Source: Streptomyces monashensis
GTDB taxonomy: Bacteria > Actinomycetota > Actinomycetes > Streptomycetales > Streptomycetaceae
DNA: 64,000 bases
Direction of reading: 5' to 3'
NCBI RefSeq assembly: GCF_001866665.1
Contig: NZ_MLYO01000023.1
Coordinates: 84,543-148,542 of the forward strand
Under the pieces are notes generated by a model that saw only the letters and a program-made list of their open reading frames with translations, did not search any database and was not told where the DNA came from. This document shows, in pieces, positions 41,364 to 50,571 of the stretch; within the stretch, counting starts at the first letter, position 1, and each line of letters opens with the position of its first letter. A program made the translations under genes and the position numbers.

Positions 41364-41996
41364 TCAGCGCGCCTCCCGGTCCAGCACGTCCGAGACCAGT
41401 CCGGCGACGTCGGTGGGCACGTGGATGTGCCCGCCCGGCCGCACGCCCGGCGTGAACGCACCCGAGGTGACACCGGCCCATCCGGTCATCCGCTTCCCGT
41501 CCACCAGCGGGTCGCCGGCGCCGTGGTAACAGGTCAACGGGCACGCCAGCGGCGTGGTCCCGGCACCGGGCCGGTACCGTGCGTGGGCCCGGAGGTCCGA
41601 GCGCAACGTCGGGTGGACGTCCAGGTCCTTCAGGTGTCCCGGGGGGAGGCAGGCGGAAACGCACAGCCGCAGCGGCTCCCGGCCCACGGCCCGCAGCAGC
41701 ATGGCGGTCTCGTAGGCCACCAGGGCGCCCAGTCCGTGCCCGAACAGCACCTGGTCGAGGGAGGGCAGTCGGATCAGTTCCGCTACGGCGCGGCCGGCCG
41801 TCTCGGCCACGTCGTCCACGAGTGGCCCGGCGAACCGGTCGCCGCGTCCGGGGTACTGGACGGCCACCAGTTCCGCGCCGGGCGGCAGCGCGGCCGCCCA
41901 GCCGCGGAAGGCGGTCGCCGAGCCCCCGGAGTGCGGGAAGCACACCAGGCGGACGAGGGGATCCTCGACCGCGGTCAGCGTCCGTACCCGGCTCAT
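41364..41996 (-). CDS. Type II thioesterase-like protein lacking the nucleophile (GHGLG)
   Basis: A 210-residue type II thioesterase homologue (LVCFPHSGGSATAFRGWA, VAVQYPGRGDRF). The elbow, normally GHSxG, is FGHGLGAL: Gly88 (GGA) replaces Ser. The segment around the His (GGHIHVP) remains. The surrounding sequence is undamaged and uninterrupted, so this is not an obvious pseudogene. It may bind acyl-carriers without hydrolysis or be newly inactivated. AGAGGG precedes the ATG. It is divergent from the degenerate C-A-MT gene, and is shorter than typical (230-250 residues). Confidence 0.85.
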   Translation of the reverse strand: MSRVRTLTAVEDPLVRLVCFPHSGGSATAFRGWAAALPPGAELVAVQYPGRGDRFAGPLVDDVAETAGRAVAELIRLPSLDQVLFGHGLGALVAYETAMLLRAVGREPLRLCVSACLPPGHLKDLDVHPTLRSDLRAHARYRPGAGTTPLACPLTCYHGAGDPLVDGKRMTGWAGVTSGAFTPGVRPGGHIHVPTDVAGLVSDVLDREAR

Positions 41997-42234
41997 CGGT
42001 CCGTCCCTCTCGGTAGCCCGGCGTGTGGAACTGCATCGTTCATCCTTCCGGCGCCCCTCAGGTGTTTCCCGACAGAGTTCGGTAATACCTGGGTGGCGTC
42101 CCCGGCCGGGTCTGGCCGACATCTGTCAGACGGCCGGACGACTCGGGAAACCGTTCCTAGGGTGGGCTCACGCATGAGGGCGGTTCGGCCTCCGTCCGCG
42201 AACCCCTGCGCAGGATGACCGAAAGGCAAGGAGC
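41997..42234. promoter_or_regulatory. Divergent promoter region, thioesterase-like (-) / C-A-MT (+)
   Basis: 238 bp. GTCTG (42110) and CAGAC (42127) bracket a small inverted repeat; CAAGGAG lies before the ATG at 42235. Nothing else is clear. Confidence 0.35.
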
Positions 42235-45200
42235 ATGGCGCCCCTCTCGCACGCGCACCAGCGCACGTGGTCCATCAACAGGTTCGAAGGACCTTCGGCG
42301 TCCTGCACCGCCCCGCTGTCCCTGCGCCTGCGCGGCAGACTGGACCCGCACGCCCTGCGCCAGGCCGTGCGCGACGTCGTCGTCCGGCACGCGTCGCTGC
42401 GCACCCTCGTCGACGAGGTGGACGGGGTACCGCACCAGCGGGTCCTCGACCCGGACCAGGTGGAGATCCCCTGGCAGGAGCACGAGGTCACCGAGGCCGA
42501 ACTGCCCGGCAGGCTGCGTGCGGAGGTCCGCCGGGAGTTCGACCCGGCGCACGAGATACCGGTGCGCGCCGCGCTGTTCCGCCTGGGCGAACAGGACGCG
42601 GTGCTGCTTCTCCCCCTGCACCGCACCGCGGCCGACGGCCGGTCGCCGGGCCCCCTGGCCGAGGACCTCACCGCCGCGTACACCGCGCGGTGCGACGCGC
42701 AGCGCCCCCCGTGGGCCCCGCTCCCGGTCCCGTGCGCCGAAGACACCCTGCGGCAGCGCGACCTCCCGCGCGGCGACGAACGCGACGCGCTGCCCGTGGA
42801 ACTCGACGAGGAACTGACCGGAGAGGTCCGGCAGTTGGCTCTGCGTGCCGGGGCCACCGTCTCGACGGTGCTTCAGGCGGGGCTCGCGGGGCTGCTCAGC
42901 GGGCTCGGTGCCGGAGACGGCGTCCCGGGCGCCTCGCCGGCCGGCGAGGCGCTGCTGTTCCAGGTCCGCCTGGCCCTGCGGGACGACGTGCGGCCGGCCT
43001 TCGACCCGCCGGGCCTGACGGTCTGCGACGAACCGGTCGACATGGGTGCCTCCCGTTTCGATTTGTTCCTGAACCTCGTCGAGCGGACCGGCGCCGACGG
43101 GACGAACCGCATCGACGGGGTCGTCGAGTACGCCACCGGCCTGCTCGACCGGGACACGGTCGCGGGACTCGTGGAGCGCTGGCGGCACACGCTGCGGCTG
43201 TGGGTCGCGGCCCCGGACACCCCGATCGGCGCGCTGGACCTCCTCAACGATCGGACGGCGCTGCGCCCGTGGCCGGGGCGCGGCCGCGTCGCCGACCGCG
43301 TCACCGGGACGATCCCCGGCCGCTTCGCCGCCGTCGCCGCCGAACGACCGGACGCCGTGGCGCTCGTGGCGGCCGACGGCGCCGGCAGCTGGACGTACGG
43401 CGAACTCGACCGCTGGGCCAACCGCATCGCCCACCGTCTTCGCGCGCGGGGCGCCGGCCCGCACCGCCGGGTGGCACTGCTCATGGAGCGGTCCCCGCTG
43501 ATGGTCGCGGCGGTACTGGGAACGCTGAAGGCGGGTGCCTGCTATGTGCCGGTCGACCCCACCGGTCCGCGCGCACGGACCGACCTCCTGCTCGCCAGCC
43601 TCGGCCCGGCCGTCGTCGTCGACGAACGGCTGGCCGAGGAGGCCCTGGACGGCGACCCGTCGTCGCCGCCGGACCTCGACGGCCTCGACGGCGGCCACCT
43701 CGCCTACGTCATGTACACCTCCGGCTCCACCGGGACACCGGCCGGCGTGGAGGTCACCCACCGCAACGTGCTCGCCCTCGTGGACGACCCGTGCTGGACC
43801 GACGGCGCCCACGAGCGGGTCCTCGTGCACTCCCCGCAGACCTTCGACGCGTCCGCGTACGAGCTGTGGGTGCCGCTGCTGCGGGGCGGGACGGCCGTGC
43901 TCGCACCGCCCGGGAACCTCGACGCGGCCCGTCTCGCGACGCTCGTGGCCGAGCGGGAGGTGACCGCGCTGTGGCTCGGCTCGGGCCTGTTCGACCTCGT
44001 CACCCGGCACCATCCCCGCAGCCTCGCCCGGGTGCGCGCGGTGTGGGCCGGCGGCGACGTCCTGTCGCCGGCCGCCGTACGCCGCCTGCTGGACGGCGAC
44101 GGCACGCCCACCGTCGTGAACGGGTACGGCCCCACCGAGACCACCGTCTTCGCGGCCCGGTACCCGATGGCCTCACCGGACCGCTGCAGGGACCCGCTGC
44201 CGATCGGCGAACCCATGGCGCACAGCCGTCTGTTCGTCCTCGACGACCGGCTGCGGCAGGTGCCGCGGGGCGTGGCGGGGGAGCTGTACATCGGCGGCGA
44301 CGGGGTGGCCCGAGGCTACGCGAACCGTCCCGGCGCGACGAGCGAGCGGTTCGTCGCCGACCCGTTCGGACGCCCGGGCGACCGGATGTACCGCACCGGC
44401 GACCTGGTCCGGTGGAACCATGACGGACAGCTGGAGTTCCTGGGCCGTGCCGACGACCAGGTGAAGCTCCGTGGCCTGCGCGTCGAGCCCGCAGAGGTCG
44501 AGGCCGCGCTGCGGAGACGGGACGGCGTGGCGCAGGCGGCCGTCGTCGCCCGCGAGGACGGGCACGGGGAGCGGCGCCTGGTGGCGTACGTGGTACCCGA
44601 GGTACCGGACGCGGACGCGTCCGAGCACGTCGAGAAGTGGCGCGCGATCTACGACTCGATGTACGGCGACACCGCGCCGCACGACACCGGGATCGGCGAC
44701 GATTTCACCGGATGGAACAGCTCCTACACGCGCGAACCCATCCCCCTGTCCGAGATGCTCCGGTGGCGCGCGTCCGCGGTGGAGCGGGTGCGCGGTCTGC
44801 GGGCGCGCCGGGTGCTGGAGATCGGGGTCGGCTCCGGACTCCTGCTCGGACCGCTGGCCCTGGAGACCGAGGCCTACTGGGGCACCGACTTCTCGGAGCC
44901 GGTCATCGAGCGCCTCCGTGCCCAGGTCGGCGCGGATCCACGGCTGAAGGACAGGGTGACGCTGCGGTGCCAGCCCGCCGACGTCGCCGACGGGGTGCCG
45001 GCGGAGTACTTCGACACGGTCGTCCTCAACTCGGTCGTGCAGTACTTCCCGGACGCCGCCTACCTCTCGGGCGTCCTGGACGTGGCCCTCGACCGGCTCG
45101 CCCCCGGCGGCCGGATCGTCATCGGCGACGTCCGCAACCACGGCACCCTGCGGGAGTTCCTGACGGCCGTCCACCACGCCCAGCGCCCCGGTGACGAGCC

Positions 45201-45930
45201 GTCCGCCGTCCGGGCGGCGATCGAACGCGCCGTGCTCGGCCAGACGGAACTCGTCCTCGACCCGGGCTTCTTCACCGAGTGGGCCGACGCCCGCCGCGAC
45301 GTCGTGGCCGTGGACATCCGGCTGAAGCCGGGCCCGAGCAGGAACGAACTCACCCGCCACCGCTACGAAGTCGTCCTGCACAAGCGGTCGAGCCGGGCGA
45401 CGCACCTCGCGGACGTCCGCACGCTCACCTGGGGCTCGGACGTGCACCGGCTGTCCGGCCTGGAGGCCGAGCTGGCCCGGCACGGCGGCCGGCTCCGGCT
45501 GGCCCGGATACCGAACGCCAGGCTGGTGGACGAGGCGGCCGAGTGCGGGGTTCCCGCCGCAGCGGAAGGGACGCCGCTCGACCCGCACGCGCTGGAGACC
45601 TGGGGCGGGGAGCACGGCTGCACCGTCCTGTGCACCTGGTCGGCCGAGGCGCCCGGCTGGTTCGAGGCGGTGCTCCTGCCCGCGGGCGGCACGCACTGCT
45701 ACGGCGGCGTGTACCGGCCCATGGACACCCGGGCCAGGCAGCTGGCCAACACGCCCGCGGCATCCCGCCGGGTCTCGAAGCTGCCGGCGGTGCTGCGGCA
45801 GGATCTGGCGGCCGAACTGCCCGACCACATGGTGCCGGGCGACATCGTGGTCATCGCACGCATGCCGATGACCGATCGCGGCGAGATCGACCGCGCCGCG
45901 CTCGCCGGACCGACGGCGACACGGCACTGA
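42235..45930 (+). CDS. Degenerate NRPS module C*-A*-MT without carrier domain
   Basis: A 1231-residue NRPS protein. The condensation domain is shortened (the region normally carrying GNPSF...VPFERLVE is missing), and HHxxxDG reads HRTAADG, Arg130 replacing the catalytic second His. In the A domain, A3 is [10 protein letters not shown] (Ala503 for Lys), and A10 is RGEIDR (Glu1217 for the catalytic Lys). The other cores, YRTGD and QVKLRG, look normal. Pocket residues D-A-Y-W-W-G-G-V-F resemble valine codes. A methyltransferase ([12 protein letters not shown] near 860) sits between A8 and A9, the usual N-methyltransferase position. There is no carrier domain. Condensation and adenylation are probably lost, leaving the methyltransferase as the likely working part. 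An MbtH gene follows at 17 bp. Confidence 0.9.
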   Translation: MAPLSHAHQRTWSINRFEGPSASCTAPLSLRLRGRLDPHALRQAVRDVVVRHASLRTLVDEVDGVPHQRVLDPDQVEIPWQEHEVTEAELPGRLRAEVRREFDPAHEIPVRAALFRLGEQDAVLLLPLHRTAADGRSPGPLAEDLTAAYTARCDAQRPPWAPLPVPCAEDTLRQRDLPRGDERDALPVELDEELTGEVRQLALRAGATVSTVLQAGLAGLLSGLGAGDGVPGASPAGEALLFQVRLALRDDVRPAFDPPGLTVCDEPVDMGASRFDLFLNLVERTGADGTNRIDGVVEYATGLLDRDTVAGLVERWRHTLRLWVAAPDTPIGALDLLNDRTALRPWPGRGRVADRVTGTIPGRFAAVAAERPDAVALVAADGAGSWTYGELDRWANRIAHRLRARGAGPHRRVALLMERSPLMVAAVLGTLKAGACYVPVDPTGPRARTDLLLASLGPAVVVDERLAEEALDGDPSSPPDLDGLDGGHLAYVMYTSGSTGTPAGVEVTHRNVLALVDDPCWTDGAHERVLVHSPQTFDASAYELWVPLLRGGTAVLAPPGNLDAARLATLVAEREVTALWLGSGLFDLVTRHHPRSLARVRAVWAGGDVLSPAAVRRLLDGDGTPTVVNGYGPTETTVFAARYPMASPDRCRDPLPIGEPMAHSRLFVLDDRLRQVPRGVAGELYIGGDGVARGYANRPGATSERFVADPFGRPGDRMYRTGDLVRWNHDGQLEFLGRADDQVKLRGLRVEPAEVEAALRRRDGVAQAAVVAREDGHGERRLVAYVVPEVPDADASEHVEKWRAIYDSMYGDTAPHDTGIGDDFTGWNSSYTREPIPLSEMLRWRASAVERVRGLRARRVLEIGVGSGLLLGPLALETEAYWGTDFSEPVIERLRAQVGADPRLKDRVTLRCQPADVADGVPAEYFDTVVLNSVVQYFPDAAYLSGVLDVALDRLAPGGRIVIGDVRNHGTLREFLTAVHHAQRPGDEPSAVRAAIERAVLGQTELVLDPGFFTEWADARRDVVAVDIRLKPGPSRNELTRHRYEVVLHKRSSRATHLADVRTLTWGSDVHRLSGLEAELARHGGRLRLARIPNARLVDEAAECGVPAAAEGTPLDPHALETWGGEHGCTVLCTWSAEAPGWFEAVLLPAGGTHCYGGVYRPMDTRARQLANTPAASRRVSKLPAVLRQDLAAELPDHMVPGDIVVIARMPMTDRGEIDRAALAGPTATRH

Positions 45931-45946
45931 AAGCGATGGAGGAGAC

Positions 45947-46162
45947 ATGACGGTGAACCCGTTCGACGACGAGAACGGCGCGTTCTATGTGGTGGTCAAC
46001 GACGAGGAGCAGCATGCGCTGTGGCCCACGTTCGCCGACGTGCCCGGCGGCTGGCGGGTCGTGGCCGGACCGGCGGGGCGGACGGAGAGCATCGCGTACG
46101 TCGAGGAGAACTGGACCGACATGCGGCCCCGGAGCCTGCGCGAGGCGACGCCGACGTCCTGA
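45947..46162 (+). CDS. MbtH-like protein (copy 2)
   Basis: A 71-residue MbtH-family protein ([42 protein letters not shown]). GGAGG precedes the ATG. It directly follows the degenerate C-A-MT gene, which is notable because MbtH proteins support adenylation domains; it may instead serve the A-MT protein or the left-arm NRPSs. It closely resembles copy 1 at 21682-21897. Confidence 0.96.
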   Translation: MTVNPFDDENGAFYVVVNDEEQHALWPTFADVPGGWRVVAGPAGRTESIAYVEENWTDMRPRSLREATPTS

Positions 46163-46265
46163 GCCCTCGATGCCGCGACTCGAGCGGGACTCGTCCGCGC
46201 CCACAGCGCCATGGGCTTGCGTGGGACGTCCGGGACGTACGCGGGATGTACAAGGAGGACGTGCT

Positions 46266-46796
46266 GTGGGCGGTCGAAATTCCGACGTCGTCTTCGTCCG
46301 ATGGCCGGCGCAGGCGGACCTGAGGACCCGCTGCCGGAAAGAGGGAGTGCCGCGACTGCTCGTCGTGGAGGCGGGTGCGCAGCCGCCGGTCAGCATCGAC
46401 CCGGTCGAGGACTGGGTACGCCCCCCGGTGTCCCGGGATGACCTGGAGGCCAGGGTCAAGGCCTTACAGAACCGATTCGACAGCTACCAGGTGCCGACGA
46501 TCGACTCGAGCGGGACCCTGAGCTTCGGCCATCGCTCCATCACCGTCTCCACCACGCAGACCGGGCTGATGCGGCTGCTCATCGACCGCTTCGGCGACGT
46601 TGTGCACCGCACCGAGTTCATGCAGTGCTCCGCCCTGCGGACGCCCGCGCTGAACAGGAACTCCCTCGATCTGCACATCATGCGGCTGCGCCGCCGGCTC
46701 CTGCCGATCGACCTGTCCATCCGGACCGTGTGGGGGCGGGGTTACATGCTGGAGAACTCGGTCTCCGCCGAGGCCGTCCCGCTGACGACCGCCTGA
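46266..46796 (+). CDS. OmpR-type winged-helix regulator with vestigial receiver
   Basis: A 176-residue regulator. The C-terminal ~95 residues are an OmpR/PhoB DNA-binding domain: TQTGLMRLLIDRFGDVVHRTEF, then NSLDLHIMRLRRRL and a terminal IRTVWGRGYML. The first ~75 residues (VVFVRWPAQADLRTRC..., PRLLVVEAGAQPP) resemble a shrunken receiver without the phosphorylatable Asp, so phosphorylation control is unlikely. The GTG start has AAGGAGGAC just upstream. No kinase gene is nearby. Orphan regulators of this shape occur in peptide-antibiotic clusters. Confidence 0.85.
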   Translation: MGGRNSDVVFVRWPAQADLRTRCRKEGVPRLLVVEAGAQPPVSIDPVEDWVRPPVSRDDLEARVKALQNRFDSYQVPTIDSSGTLSFGHRSITVSTTQTGLMRLLIDRFGDVVHRTEFMQCSALRTPALNRNSLDLHIMRLRRRLLPIDLSIRTVWGRGYMLENSVSAEAVPLTTA

Positions 46797-46832
46797 GGTG
46801 TCCGACCGGCACGAGAGCCCGGGGACCGGCCG

Positions 46833-46854
46833 ACCGCCCCGCTCCGGGGGCGGT
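46833..46854 (+). terminator. Hairpin terminator after the winged-helix regulator
   Basis: ACCGCCCC pairs with GGGGCGGT (8 bp, 6-base loop), 37 bp after the stop codon; it separates the regulator from the terpene cassette. Confidence 0.6.
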
Positions 46855-47066
46855 GAATTCCATGACAATTCGGCATCGGTCCTGAAAGCCCCGGCGGTCG
46901 AGCCCCGGTCGAGAAACCGAGGTCGGCTGATCCATCTCGATTGACCCTTCCGCGACGGCGGGCTGATGCTCGGTGCGAGGAAACGGGAGCGCCTCCGGCC
47001 ACGAGGACGGACCGATTGCCTCTCCCACGAGCCCTGCACCTCCCATTCGCAACGGGGTAGATATCG
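46855..47066 (+). promoter_or_regulatory. Upstream region of the terpene cassette
   Basis: 212 bp with an A/T-richer part (GAATTCCATGACAATTC near 46855) and TTGACC near 46943 as a -35 candidate. ACGGGG lies shortly before the ATG. It probably carries the promoter of the P450-cyclase-synthase operon. Confidence 0.35.
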
Positions 47067-48476
47067 ATGTCCACCGCGCTGAACAAGTCCGCCCGAAATC
47101 ATCGGAGTTCACCTCTCAGGAATATTCCCGTCCTGCGCCCCCGTGACGGATTCGGCGGCCTCAGGGCATTCCGGCGGGACCAGCTCGGTTTCCTCCAGGG
47201 GGGACTCGATCAGCACGGGGACATCTACCGCTTCCGGCTGCTCGGCATGAAAATGGTGATGCTCAATCACCCGGACTACATTCGGCACGTCCTCGTCGAC
47301 AAGAGCGAGCAGTACGACAAGGACGCCGCCATCTTCCGCATCGCCCGGCCCGTGCTGCGCGATGGCCTGATCGCCACCGCCGACATGGACCTGTGGCGCC
47401 GCCAACGCCGCATGATGGCCCCGTACTTCACCCCGCGCACGGTGAGCAACTTCGCCCGGAACATGACGGACGAGACGGTGCGCATGCTGGAGCGCTGGGA
47501 GGCACGCGCCGACCTCGACGCGCCTTTGGACGTCACCGACGAATTCGGTCAGCTGGCCCTTCGTATCGTCAGCAGGTCGTTGTTCAGCGCCGACGTCGGC
47601 CGTGCGGCACAGGCATTCGAGCGGGCCTTCCAGACCGCCAATACCGTCCTCGGGAAATTCTTCAGCTTCCCGTTCCCGCCGCTGAGCTTCCCGACGCCCA
47701 GCCGAATTCGACTGCGCCGGGCCATCGACGACATGGACGGATTCATCTCCGACTTCATCAAGAAGCGGGTCACCGAGGAGATGCCACCCGACCAGGAACC
47801 GGACCTGCTGTCCTTGTTCCTGCACGCCGTCGACGAGGACGACGGAAAGGGAATGGACCTCGAGCAGTTGCACCACGAAGTGCTCAACATCTGCGTCGGC
47901 GCATACGAAACCACCACCAACACCCTCGCCTGGGCCTTCTACCTGCTGGCCCGGCACCCTGAGGTGGAGCGCAGGCTGCACGCCGAGGTCGACCGGGTAC
48001 TCGGCGACCGCACCGTGCCGGACTTCGAGGACCTGTCCAAACTGCCCTACACCCGGATGATCATCGACGAGGTGCTGCGCGTCTACTCCCCCGCGTACCA
48101 GCTCATGCGGCACACCCGCGAGGAGGACGTCATCGACGGCCACCGCATACCGGCCGGCACCCAGGTCCTCGTCAACAGCTACCTGCTGCACCGCCACCCG
48201 GACTTCTGGGAGGACCCGGAGCGCTTCGACCCCGAGCGCTTCAGCCCGGACCAGATCGCCCGACGCCCCAAGCACGCCTACGTGCCCTTCGGCAGCGGCC
48301 CCCGGGTCTGCCTCGGCAAGCACTTCGCGCTCACCGAGATCTGCCTGGCCCTCGCGACCATCGCCCGCCGGCACCGCCTGGTCACCCCCGAGGGAGCGCC
48401 CGAAGTGCTTCCCGACGCCCTGATCACGCTCCACCCCAAGGGCGGGGTGCACCTGCGTCTGGAGCGGCGGTCATGA
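47067..48476 (+). CDS. Cytochrome P450 of the terpene cassette
   Basis: A 469-residue P450, longer than the usual ~400 of bacterial class I enzymes. Oxygen-binding I helix GAYETTTNT, K-helix ExxR (DEVLRVY) and haem loop FGSGPRVCLGK with the axial Cys are intact. Its stop overlaps the terpene cyclase start (ATGA), so it almost certainly oxidises the terpene made by the next two proteins. The longer form resembles P450s of the CYP102/fungal-like branch often paired with bacterial terpene synthases. No reductase domain is fused. Confidence 0.94.
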   Translation: MSTALNKSARNHRSSPLRNIPVLRPRDGFGGLRAFRRDQLGFLQGGLDQHGDIYRFRLLGMKMVMLNHPDYIRHVLVDKSEQYDKDAAIFRIARPVLRDGLIATADMDLWRRQRRMMAPYFTPRTVSNFARNMTDETVRMLERWEARADLDAPLDVTDEFGQLALRIVSRSLFSADVGRAAQAFERAFQTANTVLGKFFSFPFPPLSFPTPSRIRLRRAIDDMDGFISDFIKKRVTEEMPPDQEPDLLSLFLHAVDEDDGKGMDLEQLHHEVLNICVGAYETTTNTLAWAFYLLARHPEVERRLHAEVDRVLGDRTVPDFEDLSKLPYTRMIIDEVLRVYSPAYQLMRHTREEDVIDGHRIPAGTQVLVNSYLLHRHPDFWEDPERFDPERFSPDQIARRPKHAYVPFGSGPRVCLGKHFALTEICLALATIARRHRLVTPEGAPEVLPDALITLHPKGGVHLRLERRS

Positions 48477-49519
48477 GCGCACTGACGAGGACCGGCGGCG
48501 CGCACATACCCGAGATCCACTGCCCCTTCCCCTACCAGGTGAACCCGCACGCGGACCAGGCTCGCGCCCATCTGGACGGCTGGGTACGAAGGACGGGCCT
48601 GGTGCGCCGCGCATCCGCCGCACAGCGCTTCGCCCAGGCGGACTTCGGCTGGTTCGTGTCCCTGGTCCACCCCACCGCGAACGCGCGGCACCTGGAGCTG
48701 ACGGCCGACTGGTTCGCCTGGCTCTTCCTCGTCGACGACCAGCTGGACGACGGCGGCTTCGGCCGCAGCCCGCAGCGGATGCGGCAGCTCGTCGACAGCA
48801 TGCGTGAGGTGCTCGAGGCAGCCGACTTCGGCGCGAGCCGCGCACCCGCCACGGACGCGCCGCCGGCGGTCTCCTCCCTCGCCGACCTGTGGCGACGCAC
48901 CGCCGCCGACGCCTCGCCCCAGTGGCGCCGCAGGTTCGTGCGCCACCTGCGGGGCTGCCTGCTCACGGCGACGGTGTGGGAGGCGGACAACCGCATCCGG
49001 GGCCGCGTGCCCGACGAGGAGACGTACATCGAGAAGCGGCGGCACACCGGCGCCATCTACGTCTGCATGGACCTCATCGAGATCGTCGAGCACATCGACG
49101 TGCCCGAAGACCTCTACGACAGCCCGGAGTTCACCGCCGCCCTCGACGCCGCCTGCAACGTGGTCTGCTGGACCAACGACGTCTACTCGCTGGAGAAGGA
49201 ACGCGCCCTCGGCGAAGTGCACAACCTCGCCTACGTCGTCCAGCACCACCGGGGCATCGGCCAGGAGCAGGCCGTCGCCGAGGTGTGCGCGGCCACCTCG
49301 GCGGAGACCGAGCGCTTCCTGAGCGCCGAACGCAACCTGCTGCGGACCCGCCTGGACCACGCCGCCGTGCTCACGCCCTACCTCGCGGGCATGCGCACCT
49401 GGATCCGCGGCAACCTCGACTGGTCGAGGCGGACCAGGCGCTACCAGCCCCGTACGGAGCTCACCGCGCAGCGGCCCGACGAGTACCTGGAACCGGCCCT
49501 CACCGGAGCCGAGCGATGA
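48473..49519 (+). CDS. Class I terpene cyclase
   Basis: A 348-residue bacterial class I terpene synthase. The metal-binding motifs are the Asp-rich DDQLD (Asp88) in WLFLVDDQLDDG and the NSE triad NDVYSLEKE (Asn235, Ser239, Glu243). The closing RRTRRYQP resembles the RY pair near the C-terminus. It ionises a prenyl diphosphate and cyclises it; length and motifs fit sesqui- or diterpene cyclases equally. ATGA overlaps link it to the P450 before it and the prenyl diphosphate synthase after it. The product skeleton cannot be predicted by eye. Confidence 0.95.
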   Translation: MSALTRTGGAHIPEIHCPFPYQVNPHADQARAHLDGWVRRTGLVRRASAAQRFAQADFGWFVSLVHPTANARHLELTADWFAWLFLVDDQLDDGGFGRSPQRMRQLVDSMREVLEAADFGASRAPATDAPPAVSSLADLWRRTAADASPQWRRRFVRHLRGCLLTATVWEADNRIRGRVPDEETYIEKRRHTGAIYVCMDLIEIVEHIDVPEDLYDSPEFTAALDAACNVVCWTNDVYSLEKERALGEVHNLAYVVQHHRGIGQEQAVAEVCAATSAETERFLSAERNLLRTRLDHAAVLTPYLAGMRTWIRGNLDWSRRTRRYQPRTELTAQRPDEYLEPALTGAER

Positions 49520-50559
49520 CCCCGACGGCCCTGGCACCGGACACGCGGGCGGCATGGCCCCTGCTCGAGCGCTACCAGCAGCTCACCGGGCCGCGGCTGC
49601 GGCACGCGGTGGAACGTCTGACCGAGCCCGTCCGCACGGTCGCCCGCTACCACTTCGGCTGGTGCGACGAGCACGGCGACCCCGACGACGCCGGCTGGGG
49701 CAAAGGCGTACGCGGCGCCCTCGTCCTGGCCGCCGCGCAGGCGGTGGGCGGCCCGCCCGACCAGGCGCTGAGCAGTGCCACGGCGGTGGAGCTCGTGCAC
49801 AACTTCTCCCTGCTGCACGACGACCTGATGGACGGCGACCGGATGCGGCGCGGGCGCCGCACGGCCTGGAGCGTCTTCGGCGAGGCCCAGGCCGTACTGG
49901 CGGGTGACGCCCTCCTGGCGCTTGCCCTCGACACGCTGGCCTGCGCACCGCCGCCGCCCGTGAACTCCGCCGCGACCCAGGAGATGTGCCGGGCCCTGCT
50001 GCATCTGGTCGCGGGCCAGGGCTCCGACCTGGCCTTCGAGAAGCGTCAGGAGGTCAGCCCGCAGGAGTGCCTGACGATGGCGGCGGGCAAGACCGCGTCA
50101 CTGCTCGCCGCGGCCTGTGCGCTCGGCGCGCTGTCCGCGAACGGCACAGCGGACCAGGTCGCCGCGCTACGGGAGTTCGGGCACCAGGTGGGCATGGCCT
50201 TCCAGCTCGTCGACGACCTGCTCGGTATCTGGGGAGACACCCGGGCGACCGGCAAGGTCACCGGTGGCGACCTACGGCGGCACAAGAAGTCCCTGCCCGT
50301 GGTCGCGGCCCTGCACGGCGGCAGCGAGGCGGGACGCCGTCTCGCCGAGCTCTACCGGCTCCCCCGCCCCCTGGACGAGGCCCACGTCGCGCGTGCCGCC
50401 CGCCTGGTCGAGGACGCGGGCGGCCGCGCGTGGGCCGAGCGCCAGGCCGCCCTCGCCTGGCAGCGGGCGATGGACCAGCTCGCGCACGCCTCCCTCGGCC
50501 CGGACGCCACCCAGGACCTGCTCGCCCTGGCCACGCTCATCGCCCACCGCGACCGCTGA
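49516..50559 (+). CDS. Prenyl diphosphate synthase (GGPP/FPP type)
   Basis: A 347-residue trans-isoprenyl diphosphate synthase. The first Asp-rich motif HDDLMDGD (Asp102, 103, 106) and the second FQLVDDLLG (Asp233/234) are both present, with the usual substrate-binding QGSDLAFEKR and GKTASLL. The residue five before the first Asp is Phe and four before is Ser, which I read as compatible with C20 (or C15) product; the chain length is not certain. It supplies the adjacent cyclase, with which it overlaps by four bases. Confidence 0.93.
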   Translation: MTPTALAPDTRAAWPLLERYQQLTGPRLRHAVERLTEPVRTVARYHFGWCDEHGDPDDAGWGKGVRGALVLAAAQAVGGPPDQALSSATAVELVHNFSLLHDDLMDGDRMRRGRRTAWSVFGEAQAVLAGDALLALALDTLACAPPPPVNSAATQEMCRALLHLVAGQGSDLAFEKRQEVSPQECLTMAAGKTASLLAAACALGALSANGTADQVAALREFGHQVGMAFQLVDDLLGIWGDTRATGKVTGGDLRRHKKSLPVVAALHGGSEAGRRLAELYRLPRPLDEAHVARAARLVEDAGGRAWAERQAALAWQRAMDQLAHASLGPDATQDLLALATLIAHRDR

Positions 50560-50571
50560 CGAGGACAAGCC

